This document shows, piece by piece, positions 43,116 through 51,150 of a stretch of 64,000 bases of DNA; position 1 is the first letter of the stretch; each line of letters opens with the position of its first letter. The notes beneath the pieces are model-generated. The model was not told where the DNA came from. It saw only the letters and a program-made list of their open reading frames with translations, and ran no database searches. Made by a program: the position numbers and the translations under genes. Source of the stretch: CBDDLD01 sp965230605 (GTDB taxonomy: Bacteria > Bacteroidota > Bacteroidia > Flavobacteriales > Flavobacteriaceae). Location of the stretch: assembly GCA_965230605.1 (NCBI GenBank), contig CBDDLD010000004.1:1736001-1800000 (forward strand), given 5' to 3'.

Positions 43116-45176
43116 CTAGGCTGTAATCTCTTCTAAGTCTAGAATAAATGCATATTCCCCAGCATCTTCTTTTAAGGCTTGAAATCGTCCAGAAGCACCA
43201 CCATGACCCGCATCCATGTTGGTTTTTAAGTATAGCTTGTTATGATCGGTTTTGTATGCTCTTAATTTAGCTACCCATTTTGTAGGTTCCCAATACTGTA
43301 CCTGTGAGTCGTGTAACCCAGAAGTTACGAGCATATTCGGGTAGTACTGTGCTTTAACATTATCATATGGTGAGTAGGACTTCATATAATCGTAGTAGTC
43401 CTTTTCATTAGGATTACCCCATTCATCGTATTCTCCTGTTGTAAGTGGAATACTATCGTCTAGCATTGTAGTAACCACATCAACGAAAGGTACTGCAGAA
43501 ATGACTCCGTGATATAACTCCGGTGCTTCGTTAATTACCACTCCCATTAGTAATCCTCCAGCGCTTCCTCCCATGGCATATAGATGTTTAGGTGATGTGT
43601 ATCCCTCTTTAATAAGGTGTTTTGAACAATCTATAAAATCTGTGAATGTATTTTTCTTGTGGAGAAGTTTACCGCTTTCATACCATTGACGACCCAAATA
43701 CTCTCCACCTCTGACATGGGCAATGGCAAAAATAAACCCTCTATCTAACAAGCTTAAACGCACCGAAGAAAAGTATGGATCTACTGTAGATCCGTACGAT
43801 CCATAGGCATACTGTAGTAAAGGATTAGAACCGTCTTTTTGAATGCCTTTTCTATAAACAAGAGAAATAGGCACTTTAGTACCATCTTTAGCAATAGCCC
43901 AAATACGCTCTGATTGGTAGTTGTTTTTATCAAACTTTCCACCTAAAATTTCTTGTTCTTTTAGTGTGGTTTTAACCCTAGTACGCATATTAAAATCCAT
44001 AACAGAGGCTGGAGTGGTTAAAGAATTGTAGCTATATCTTAGATTTTCAGTATCAAAATCAACATTAATACTTGTGTAAGCTGTATAGGTTTCACTCCCA
44101 AAAGGCAAGTAATAATCTTCACTACCATCCCATCGTATAATTCTCAAGCAGTTTAGTCCATTAGATCGTTCACTTACTACCAAATACGCTTTAAAAATAT
44201 CAATATCCTCAACAAGAACATCATCTCTATGGGGTATAACATCCTCCCAAAGATCAATAGCAGTATTGGTCTCTGGAGTTTTCATCAACTTAAAGTTTGT
44301 AGCTCCGTCTACATTAGTCACAATATAAAAGTCTCCATTAAAATGTGAAATACTATACTCTACACCTCTTATTCTAGGCTGGAATACTTTAAAACTGTCT
44401 TCTGGAGTATTGGCATCCAAAGTGTAATACTCATTAGTTAGTGTACTGTAACAGGCTATAATGATATAAGCTTTGGATTTTGATTTATAAACAGTGACTC
44501 CAAACGTTTCGTCTTTTTCTTCATATACTAATTCATCTGCCTTTTCTCCAATCTTATGTTTATATATTTGATGAGCTCTTAAGGTTTGTGCATCTTTTTT
44601 AGTATAAAACAAGGTTGCATTATCATTAGCCCAACTCGAAGACCCTGTAGTCCCTTTAATTGAATCAGAAAGTATTGTGCCAGAATCTATTTCCTTAACA
44701 TTAATATCATAGTTTCTGCGACCCGTAGTATCTATACCATATGCTACCTTTTTGTTATCCGGGCTCACACTAATACCCACTAATCTAAAGTAAGAATGCC
44801 CTGTTGCCATTGCATTACAGTCAAAAAGCACTTCTTCAGGGTTATCTAAAGTACCTTTCCTTCTTACATAAATTGGATAATCTTTGCCCTTTTCGAATCG
44901 AGTACTATACCAATACCCGTTATATTTGTATGGCACTGAGCTATCATCCTCTTTAATTCTAGCCTTCATTTCTTCAAAAAGCTTTGTTTTTAGCTCTTTT
45001 TGGGAAGCAGTACTTTGCTCATAATAATCATTTTCTTTCTTGATGTAATCGATAACTTCAGGATCTTCGCGTTCATTCATCCAAAAATAGTTATCAATAC
45101 GAATATCCTTATGAGCTTCTAATTGGTATGGTTGTACCTTAGCTAATGGTGGGACATGTTTGGGCGTCTTATTCAT
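43116..45176 (-). CDS. S9 family prolyl oligopeptidase / oligopeptidase B
   Basis: A 686-residue serine peptidase with an N-terminal seven-bladed propeller (about 75-410) and a C-terminal alpha/beta hydrolase. The nucleophile lies in AMGGSAGGLLMG near 530, the Asp in SGLHDSQVQYWEP near 620 and the His in NMDAGHGGASGR near 655. HVRGGEYLGRQWYESGKLL is highly typical of the oligopeptidase B group, which cleaves after basic residues. No signal peptide is seen, so it is probably cytoplasmic peptide turnover. It is divergent from ybaB with 75 bases between them. Confidence 0.92.
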   Translation of the reverse strand: MNKTPKHVPPLAKVQPYQLEAHKDIRIDNYFWMNEREDPEVIDYIKKENDYYEQSTASQKELKTKLFEEMKARIKEDDSSVPYKYNGYWYSTRFEKGKDYPIYVRRKGTLDNPEEVLFDCNAMATGHSYFRLVGISVSPDNKKVAYGIDTTGRRNYDINVKEIDSGTILSDSIKGTTGSSSWANDNATLFYTKKDAQTLRAHQIYKHKIGEKADELVYEEKDETFGVTVYKSKSKAYIIIACYSTLTNEYYTLDANTPEDSFKVFQPRIRGVEYSISHFNGDFYIVTNVDGATNFKLMKTPETNTAIDLWEDVIPHRDDVLVEDIDIFKAYLVVSERSNGLNCLRIIRWDGSEDYYLPFGSETYTAYTSINVDFDTENLRYSYNSLTTPASVMDFNMRTRVKTTLKEQEILGGKFDKNNYQSERIWAIAKDGTKVPISLVYRKGIQKDGSNPLLQYAYGSYGSTVDPYFSSVRLSLLDRGFIFAIAHVRGGEYLGRQWYESGKLLHKKNTFTDFIDCSKHLIKEGYTSPKHLYAMGGSAGGLLMGVVINEAPELYHGVISAVPFVDVVTTMLDDSIPLTTGEYDEWGNPNEKDYYDYMKSYSPYDNVKAQYYPNMLVTSGLHDSQVQYWEPTKWVAKLRAYKTDHNKLYLKTNMDAGHGGASGRFQALKEDAGEYAFILDLEEITA

Positions 45177-45216
45177 TTATCTCCAAAAAGTTATATCAAA
45201 AAGTGGCGCAATTTAG

Positions 45217-45224
45217 TAATTTTG
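45217..45224 (+). promoter_or_regulatory. -7 box of the ybaB gene
   Basis: TAATTTTG, an exact TAnnTTTG match, 27 bases before ATG 45252. Confidence 0.6.
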
Positions 45225-45251
45225 TCCATTAATAATTAAAAACCCTACATT

Positions 45252-45575
45252 ATGTTTGGAGATATGATGGGCATGATGAATAAGCTCAAAGAGGCTCAGA
45301 AAAAAGTGGAGGCTACTAAAGAGCGCCTAAATACTGTATTAATTGATGAATCTAGTAATGATGGTAAACTAAAAGTAACTATTACAGCTAATCGCACCAT
45401 AAAAGCCATCTCAGTAGATGATGAGTTGTTAGAAGACAAAGAGATGTTAGAAGATTATTTGGTGCTAACACTTAATAAGGCTATAGAAAAAGCAACAAGT
45501 ATTAACGAAGCAGAATTAGCTGCTGTAGCCAAAGAAGGCATGCCAAATATTCCTGGTATGGATTTCTTTAAATAG
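45252..45575 (+). CDS. YbaB/EbfC nucleoid-associated protein
   Basis: A 107-residue protein of normal length for the YbaB/EbfC family: MGMMNKLKEAQKKVEATKERL forms the long N-terminal helix, then GKLKVTITANRTIKAISVDDELL the central sheet, and a C-terminal helix ends in KEGMPNIPGMDFFK. The family binds DNA as a dimer and shapes the nucleoid. In many bacteria it neighbours dnaX-recR, but here it stands alone. It overlaps the convergent threonine aldolase gene by 8 bases. Confidence 0.92.
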   Translation: MFGDMMGMMNKLKEAQKKVEATKERLNTVLIDESSNDGKLKVTITANRTIKAISVDDELLEDKEMLEDYLVLTLNKAIEKATSINEAELAAVAKEGMPNIPGMDFFK

Positions 45576-46587
45576 TTTTTAAGTGGGATAGCAACATATC
45601 GTGCATAGCGTCTGTGTAATCTAAATGCGTCACCATACGAAGCTTATTGCTACCCATGCCTATGATATGGATATTCTTTTCTTTCAAGCTATTCAAAAAC
45701 TGGGTTTCATCGACATCGTCATTCAATTCGAAAATGACGATATTGGTTTCAATAGGTTCAACTTTCTTAACTACGCTAACTTCTGAGAGTACCTCTCCTA
45801 TTTCCTTTGCCTTAGCATGATCTTGTGAGAGTCGCTCAAAATGGTGATCTAATGCGTACAGACCTGCAGCAGCTAAATAACCGACTTGTCGCATACCACC
45901 ACCAAGTATTTTTCTAACCCGCATAGCGCCTTTCATAATTTCTCTATCTCCTACCAAAACAGAGCCAATAGGGCATCCTAAACCTTTACTAAAACATACT
46001 GAAATGGTGTCAAACAACCCACCATATTGTTTAGTCGTTTGAGATTTTTCAATAAGTGCGTTCCATATACGTGCACCATCTAAATGATACCCTAAGTTAT
46101 GAGTATCACACACTTTTCGTATTTTCCGCAACTCTTCAAAATCCCAACAAGCACCACCGCCTTTATTCGTTGTATTTTCAACAGCTATTAATGAAGTCAA
46201 AGGGCTATGATAAAAATCTGGTGGATTTATAGAGGCTTCAGCCTGTTCCGCTGTAAACATCCCTCGGTGGCCATCAATCAGCTTACAGGAAATTCCACTA
46301 TTGAAAGAAGCACCTCCACCTTCATAATTATATATATGCGCGTATTTATCACAAATCACTTGTTCACCGGGATTGGTATGTAATTTAAGCCCTGCCTGAT
46401 TAGCCATGCTTCCCGTTGGGAAAAATAAAGCCTCATCTTTACCAAATAACTTAGCAACACGCTCTTCTAAAGCATTTACTGTTGGATCTTCTTTGTACAC
46501 ATCATCACCAACCTTTGCAGATAGCATCGCATCTAGCATGCCTTCTGTAGGTTTTGTTACAGTATCGCTCCTTAAGTCTATAATCAT
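45568..46587 (-). CDS. ltaE: Low-specificity threonine aldolase
   Basis: A 339-residue PLP fold-type I enzyme that splits threonine or allo-threonine to glycine and acetaldehyde. IDLRSDTVTKPTEGMLDAM opens it, VGDDVYKEDPTVNALEE follows, YHLDGARIWNA gives the cofactor Asp and SVCFSKGLGCPIGSVLVGD the PLP lysine near 198. All family blocks are present. It lies 3 bases after the secreted metalloprotease gene on the same strand, so the two are probably one transcript, which is an odd functional pairing. Its 3' end overlaps ybaB. Confidence 0.92.
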   Translation of the reverse strand: MIIDLRSDTVTKPTEGMLDAMLSAKVGDDVYKEDPTVNALEERVAKLFGKDEALFFPTGSMANQAGLKLHTNPGEQVICDKYAHIYNYEGGGASFNSGISCKLIDGHRGMFTAEQAEASINPPDFYHSPLTSLIAVENTTNKGGGACWDFEELRKIRKVCDTHNLGYHLDGARIWNALIEKSQTTKQYGGLFDTISVCFSKGLGCPIGSVLVGDREIMKGAMRVRKILGGGMRQVGYLAAAGLYALDHHFERLSQDHAKAKEIGEVLSEVSVVKKVEPIETNIVIFELNDDVDETQFLNSLKEKNIHIIGMGSNKLRMVTHLDYTDAMHDMLLSHLKTI

Positions 46588-46590
46588 AGT

Positions 46591-49005
46591 CTAGTAGGTT
46601 TTAATATAATGACAGGCATCACTTCCTATTGGAGAGCCATCAGGAATCTTTGGGGAAGCTTCAGGCTTATATTTCTCCGGATGCTCCATAAATTCTGAAA
46701 TCATGCGCTGATATTGTTTTGCATAAGGTACAGATCCTTGTCTATCATTAAGCAGCTTACTAATAGCTTCAATTCCTTCGTAGGCTTCTGATCTCACCTG
46801 AAAATACGATTGATTGCTATTGGCTAAATTCATGATATGTTTTAGTACATTCACATTAATCTGTTGTTGTACTTCACTTAAGTAAGAATCATTATGTGAT
46901 GCTTTGAACGAATTATTTATAATTTGATTTAAAACATCTTTAAGGCTTAATTGACTTCGGTCTAAACTCTTTTGAACAATTAAGCGGTTAGCTCGCTGCG
47001 GATGTAATAACAGACCTAACGTCATGTCACTTGATGTTGACGCAGCACTTAAAGGGTCAAATGCGACTCCGGTTTTACCCTTAAATGATTCTCTAGATCT
47101 AAAATAACCGAATGCTCTAGGCGGAAAGAGTTTAAGCTTATCCTGGGGTATTGCTAAAGTCTTTGCCGATAGTGTTTTTAATATAGCATTCAGGGCATTC
47201 TTTTGAGATTTGGCATCAATAGACTTCGTGGTTAATTGCCCATCTCCTTTTACAGCGTAATTGTAATCTAAACCACCAACAAGTTTTACAGTAGCTTCTG
47301 TTTGATATCTATGAAAGAAATACAAAGGCACAAATACATCTTCTAAAACAGAGTATGGCTCATAAGATCTGATATTATCTTCAGAGAAGTTTGCAATAGC
47401 ATTACCTCTTACTTGTAAAACGTTTTCGAGCTCTTCTGTTGCGCTTTTACCATTATCCCACAAGTGTGCCAATGCATGTGCGCCTCCTTGAGCTCTTGCA
47501 TCGCTATCCGTAATAAAACGTAGACCATTGGTATTGGCATTATCCAATATCTTATTTAAAGCTTGTGTTTCATCCGTTCCTTCAGGAAATTCTGAATAGC
47601 TGTAGGCCACTGTCACCTTATCCCAATCACCTATCCCCACAGCATAGGCATTACTAAAATCTATAGCCCCGTTTTTAATACTAAACTGAGGGTGCGGGTA
47701 ATCCATTACCGAAGCTCTATTATTTGTACTAGCTGCAAAATTATGAGCAAACCCTATCGTGTGCCCCACTTCATGAGCACTTAATTGGCGAATTCTGGCT
47801 AAGGCCATTTCTAACATGGGTTGGTAATTATCATCATTATTTGCGAACGGACGATTCATTAGTGCTTGGGCAATCATAAAATCTTGTCGAATACGTAGAC
47901 TTCCCAAGCTTACATGCCCCTTAATGATTTCACCTGTTCTTGGATCTACAACGCTTGCACCATAACTCCAGCCTCTCGTACTCCTGTGTACCCACTGAAT
48001 TACATTATATCTACAGTCCATAGGATCTGCATCTTCAGGCAGCATTCTCACTTGAAAAGCATTCTTATAGCCAATAGCCTCATACGCTTCGTTCCACCAT
48101 CTAGCACCATCTAATAAGGCTGAGCGTACAGGTTCTGGTGTGCCAGGATCCAAATAGTATATGATGGGCTCTTTAGCTTCACTAACATCAGCATCAGGAT
48201 TTTTCTTTTCCAATCGATGACGAATGATGAAGCGCTTACGAATAGGTTCTTGTATAGGTGTTGCATAGTCTAGGTAAGACATAGAAATAGCACCACTTCT
48301 AACATCAAATATTCTTGGTTTATAATTAGCATCCGGTAGTTTTATAAAAGAGTGGTGTTGTATCACCGAAACCAATGAAGATGTAGGTGTTACACTGCTC
48401 AAATTCCTTCCTGTAGGCTGTCCTTTAAACGTCAGTAAAGCCTCAAACTCTACATTCTCCGGAAAAGCTCTTGTACGATCTAATGCTAAAGCACTTTTTG
48501 AAATATCAACTTTATACGTCCCTTCCTTGTTTCTTTTTAGACGGTTAGCTACACCATGTGCATCTTCCATTAAAAAAGGCGTCATGTCAATAATATGGTA
48601 ATCGTCTTTACTAGCGATTATTTTAAAACCGTATAATACCGATTTTGCAAAAGCTTGTTCAATACTTTTTCGTTCTAACTCATTGTTTGTATTTGCTCTG
48701 TAATTCTGGTTGGGTTGTACTAGCAAAAGTTTATTTCCAGCTTTTACAAATTTTACCACTCTATCTTGTCCAAGTTGCCCCCTATCTAAACCAATATCAT
48801 TACTTCCAACACCAGAAGCCAGTGAGTTTACATATAAAAACTCATCATCTAACCGTTCAACTTTCAGATAAACTTTATCGGAACTTTCTTCATAATAAAA
48901 ATTAAAATAGCCTTTATATTCTTTCAAATTAGATTTCCCTAATATCTGAGAGTGCGAAGACACAAAACAAAATGCTATAGAGAAAACAAGGAATAGCTTT
49001 TTCAT
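46591..49005 (-). CDS. Secreted zinc metalloprotease (DUF5117/DUF5118 type)
   Basis: An 804-residue protein with a signal peptide (residues 1-19, KLFLVFSIAFCFVSSHSQ). Residues about 30-270 fit the DUF5118/DUF5117 N-terminal regions. The catalytic domain carries HEVGHTIGFAHN near 390, a metzincin zinc motif with three histidines, and the Met-turn-like ASVMDYPHP about 15 residues on. RNVIQWVHRSTRGWSYGASV precedes it. Members are found mainly in Bacteroidota and Proteobacteria as exported proteases, perhaps for nutrient peptide breakdown. There is no C-terminal T9SS domain that I can recognise. The threonine aldolase gene follows after 3 bases. Confidence 0.85.
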   Translation of the reverse strand: MKKLFLVFSIAFCFVSSHSQILGKSNLKEYKGYFNFYYEESSDKVYLKVERLDDEFLYVNSLASGVGSNDIGLDRGQLGQDRVVKFVKAGNKLLLVQPNQNYRANTNNELERKSIEQAFAKSVLYGFKIIASKDDYHIIDMTPFLMEDAHGVANRLKRNKEGTYKVDISKSALALDRTRAFPENVEFEALLTFKGQPTGRNLSSVTPTSSLVSVIQHHSFIKLPDANYKPRIFDVRSGAISMSYLDYATPIQEPIRKRFIIRHRLEKKNPDADVSEAKEPIIYYLDPGTPEPVRSALLDGARWWNEAYEAIGYKNAFQVRMLPEDADPMDCRYNVIQWVHRSTRGWSYGASVVDPRTGEIIKGHVSLGSLRIRQDFMIAQALMNRPFANNDDNYQPMLEMALARIRQLSAHEVGHTIGFAHNFAASTNNRASVMDYPHPQFSIKNGAIDFSNAYAVGIGDWDKVTVAYSYSEFPEGTDETQALNKILDNANTNGLRFITDSDARAQGGAHALAHLWDNGKSATEELENVLQVRGNAIANFSEDNIRSYEPYSVLEDVFVPLYFFHRYQTEATVKLVGGLDYNYAVKGDGQLTTKSIDAKSQKNALNAILKTLSAKTLAIPQDKLKLFPPRAFGYFRSRESFKGKTGVAFDPLSAASTSSDMTLGLLLHPQRANRLIVQKSLDRSQLSLKDVLNQIINNSFKASHNDSYLSEVQQQINVNVLKHIMNLANSNQSYFQVRSEAYEGIEAISKLLNDRQGSVPYAKQYQRMISEFMEHPEKYKPEASPKIPDGSPIGSDACHYIKTY

Positions 49006-49085
49006 GAATTAATTTTAAACCTTAAAACTAAGCAATTTCTTTAAAAAATAAATAAGAAAACCTGTAGCACTTTGTTAAAGCATAT

Positions 49086-49093
49086 TATATTTG
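49086..49093 (+). promoter_or_regulatory. -7 box of prfB
   Basis: TATATTTG, an exact TAnnTTTG match, 16 bases before the prfB ATG at 49110. Confidence 0.6.
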
Positions 49094-49109
49094 TCCAAAA
49101 GGAATATTT

Positions 49110-50208
49110 ATGACAACATCCGATCAAATAAAGGATCTTGTGGAACGCCATGGTGCGTTGAGGAGGTATCTTTGACATTGATACCAAGCTTATAGAAATT
49201 GCTAACGAAGAAGAGAAAACTTACGATCCCAATTTTTGGGACGACCCTAAGTCGGCAGAAGCACTAATGAAAACATTACGTGTGAAGAAAAAATGGGTCG
49301 AAGATTTCAAAACATCAGAAAGCCACATTGAAGAGTTAGAAGTCCTTTATGAATTTTATAAAGCTGATGAAGCTACAGCTGAAGATGTAGACCTCCAGTT
49401 TGAAAAAGCACAACAGTTTATTGAAGATTTAGAGTTCAAAAATATGCTGTCTGACGAAGCCGACAGCCTTAGCGCTGTATTGCAAATTACTGCAGGTGCA
49501 GGTGGTACAGAGAGCTGTGATTGGGCGAGCATGCTGATGCGTATGTATATGATGTATGCAGAGAAAAACGGATATAAGATTAAAGAGCTTAACCATCAAG
49601 ACGGTGATGTAGCCGGTATCAAAACAGTAACCTTAGAGATTGAAGGTGACTTTGCTTTTGGTTGGCTGAAAGGCGAAAACGGGGTCCATCGTTTAGTGCG
49701 CATCTCCCCTTTTGATAGTAATGCTAAACGCCATACTAGCTTTGCATCGGTATATGTCTACCCCCTTGTGGACGACACTATAGAGATTGAAATAAATCCG
49801 GCTGATATTGAAATTACTACAGCCAGATCCAGTGGTGCCGGAGGACAAAATGTGAATAAGGTAGAGACTAAAGTACAACTGACGCACAAGCCTACAGGAA
49901 TACAAATATCTTGCTCTGAAACACGTTCTCAACACGATAACAGAGCTCGTGCAATGCAAATGTTGAAATCACAGCTTTATGAGATTGAATTACAGAAGCA
50001 AATGGCCCAGCGCGAGGATATTGAAGCTGGTAAAATGAAGATCGAATGGGGAAGTCAAATCCGTAATTACGTGATGCACCCCTACAAATTGGTCAAGGAT
50101 GTTAGAACTGCTCATGAGACAGGAAATGTAGATGCTGTCATGGATGGAAACATTAATGCATTCCTTAAAGCCTATTTAATGTTGATGGGTCAAAAGGATT
50201 CGGTATAA
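49110..50208 (+). CDS. prfB: Peptide chain release factor 2, with programmed +1 frameshift
   Basis: Translation starts at ATG 49110 and reads 21 codons to an in-frame TGA at 49173-49175. Preceding it is AGGAGG TAT CTT, the classic frameshift site: a Shine-Dalgarno-like AGGAGG three bases before the slippery CTT. Slipping by +1 places GAC (49174) in frame and yields a product of about 365 residues, the normal RF2 length. SPF in RISPFDSNAKRHTSF is the stop-codon recognition tripeptide and GGQ in SSGAGGQNVNKVET is the peptidyl-hydrolysis loop. RF2 itself reads UGA, so its own level controls the shift. An ORF starting at 49267 alone would lack about 50 residues. Confidence 0.96.
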
Positions 50209-50225
50209 TTATTGAAGATAAAAGA

Positions 50226-50567
50226 ATGAAAATATTACATAACCCAAGATGCTCAAAGTCTAGACAAGGATTAGAACTATTAGAACAGTCTGGTGTCGAT
50301 TTTGAAGTTGTTAAATATTTAGAAACCATTCCAAGTAAGGAGGAATTAAAATCAATTATTAGTAAATTGGGGATTGAACCGGTGGCTCTTGTTAGAGTTA
50401 ATGAAGCCATCTGGAAATCAGAGTATAAGGGGAAAACACTATCGGAAGAAGCTATCATTGAAGCCATGGTGAAACACCCCAAACTCATTGAGCGTCCTAT
50501 TGTAATTAACGGTGATAAAGCTGTAATTGGCAGACCACCACAAAACATATTAGATATCATATCATAA
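50226..50567 (+). CDS. ArsC/Spx-family thioredoxin-fold reductase
   Basis: A 113-residue thioredoxin-fold protein of the ArsC family. NPRCSKSRQGLELLE at 5-19 holds the catalytic Cys (residue 8) followed by KSR. Further along, KHPKLIERPIVI carries the arginine that binds the oxyanion in arsenate reductases. Length fits glutaredoxin-coupled ArsC. No arsenite transporter or ArsR gene is nearby, so a general redox role is as likely as arsenic resistance. It lies 17 bases after prfB and 9 before the next gene, and may be carried by the prfB transcript. Confidence 0.85.
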   Translation: MKILHNPRCSKSRQGLELLEQSGVDFEVVKYLETIPSKEELKSIISKLGIEPVALVRVNEAIWKSEYKGKTLSEEAIIEAMVKHPKLIERPIVINGDKAVIGRPPQNILDIIS

Positions 50568-50576
50568 ATACTAGTC

Positions 50577-51050
50577 ATGAGAACTTTTATTATCATAGCA
50601 CTTTTTAGTGTATTTTCAGTATCTGCATATGGTCAACGTCAACGACCATTAAATTCAGGTAGAATCCAGCAGCCCACAACTCAGCCTAATGAGCAACAAT
50701 TAGAAGAGCGCAAAAAGAAAATGGAAAAGCGCAGAGAAGAGTATATTGCAAACTTTATGAAGACTCTAGAAGCAGACGATTTTCAGAAGCAAATCATACA
50801 ACAAACACTTGATTCTTATTTTGAAAAGAAATTAGCGCTTTACAAGGTCAATTACAAGCATTCTGTTGAGCGTGATGATGCAATTAAGCAGTTGGATGAA
50901 ACCCATTTTAAAGAATTAAAAGAACTCATTTCCGAAAGTGACATGAAGCGTATTAAAACACTTATTGCAGGTGAGTTTGACGATGCTGAGGTCAAAAAGA
51001 AAGAAAAAAAGAAGAAAAAGAAGAAAAGAAGAAACAAGGATAAGAACTAA
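50577..51050 (+). CDS. Small secreted basic protein of unknown function
   Basis: A 157-residue protein. Residues 1-19 are a signal peptide (ending ...SVSAYG). The rest is largely helical and charged: a Gln/Pro stretch, then LEERKKKMEKRREEYIANFM, a middle predicted helical hairpin with LDETHFKELKELISESDMKR, and a poly-lysine tail (KKKEKKKKKKKRR) of about 20 residues. The helical hairpin recalls Spy/LTXXQ-type periplasmic proteins but I cannot confirm membership. It ends 100 bases before the TonB-dependent receptor gene, which has a separate promoter. Confidence 0.65.
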   Translation: MRTFIIIALFSVFSVSAYGQRQRPLNSGRIQQPTTQPNEQQLEERKKKMEKRREEYIANFMKTLEADDFQKQIIQQTLDSYFEKKLALYKVNYKHSVERDDAIKQLDETHFKELKELISESDMKRIKTLIAGEFDDAEVKKKEKKKKKKKRRNKDKN

Positions 51051-51124
51051 TTTTCAGAAACTAATTTACGTAATTCTTCACACTGTTTAACATAAGATTA
51101 ACCCTAGGAATTATATAGCAATGG

Positions 51125-51132
51125 TACTTTTG
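51125..51132 (+). promoter_or_regulatory. -7 box of the TonB-dependent receptor gene
   Basis: TACTTTTG, an exact TAnnTTTG match, 18 bases before ATG 51151. Confidence 0.6.
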
Positions 51133-51150
51133 TGCAACTAAAAATAAAAC

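Noticed and set aside
49173..49175. In-frame TGA in prfB as a broken gene
   Set aside because: The stop sits in the conserved AGGAGG-TAT-CTT-TGA-C frameshift site, and the +1 frame continues to a full-length RF2.
50226..50567. Arsenic resistance operon
   Set aside because: Only an ArsC-like protein is present; no arsenite pump or ArsR is near, and it seems to be on the prfB transcript.
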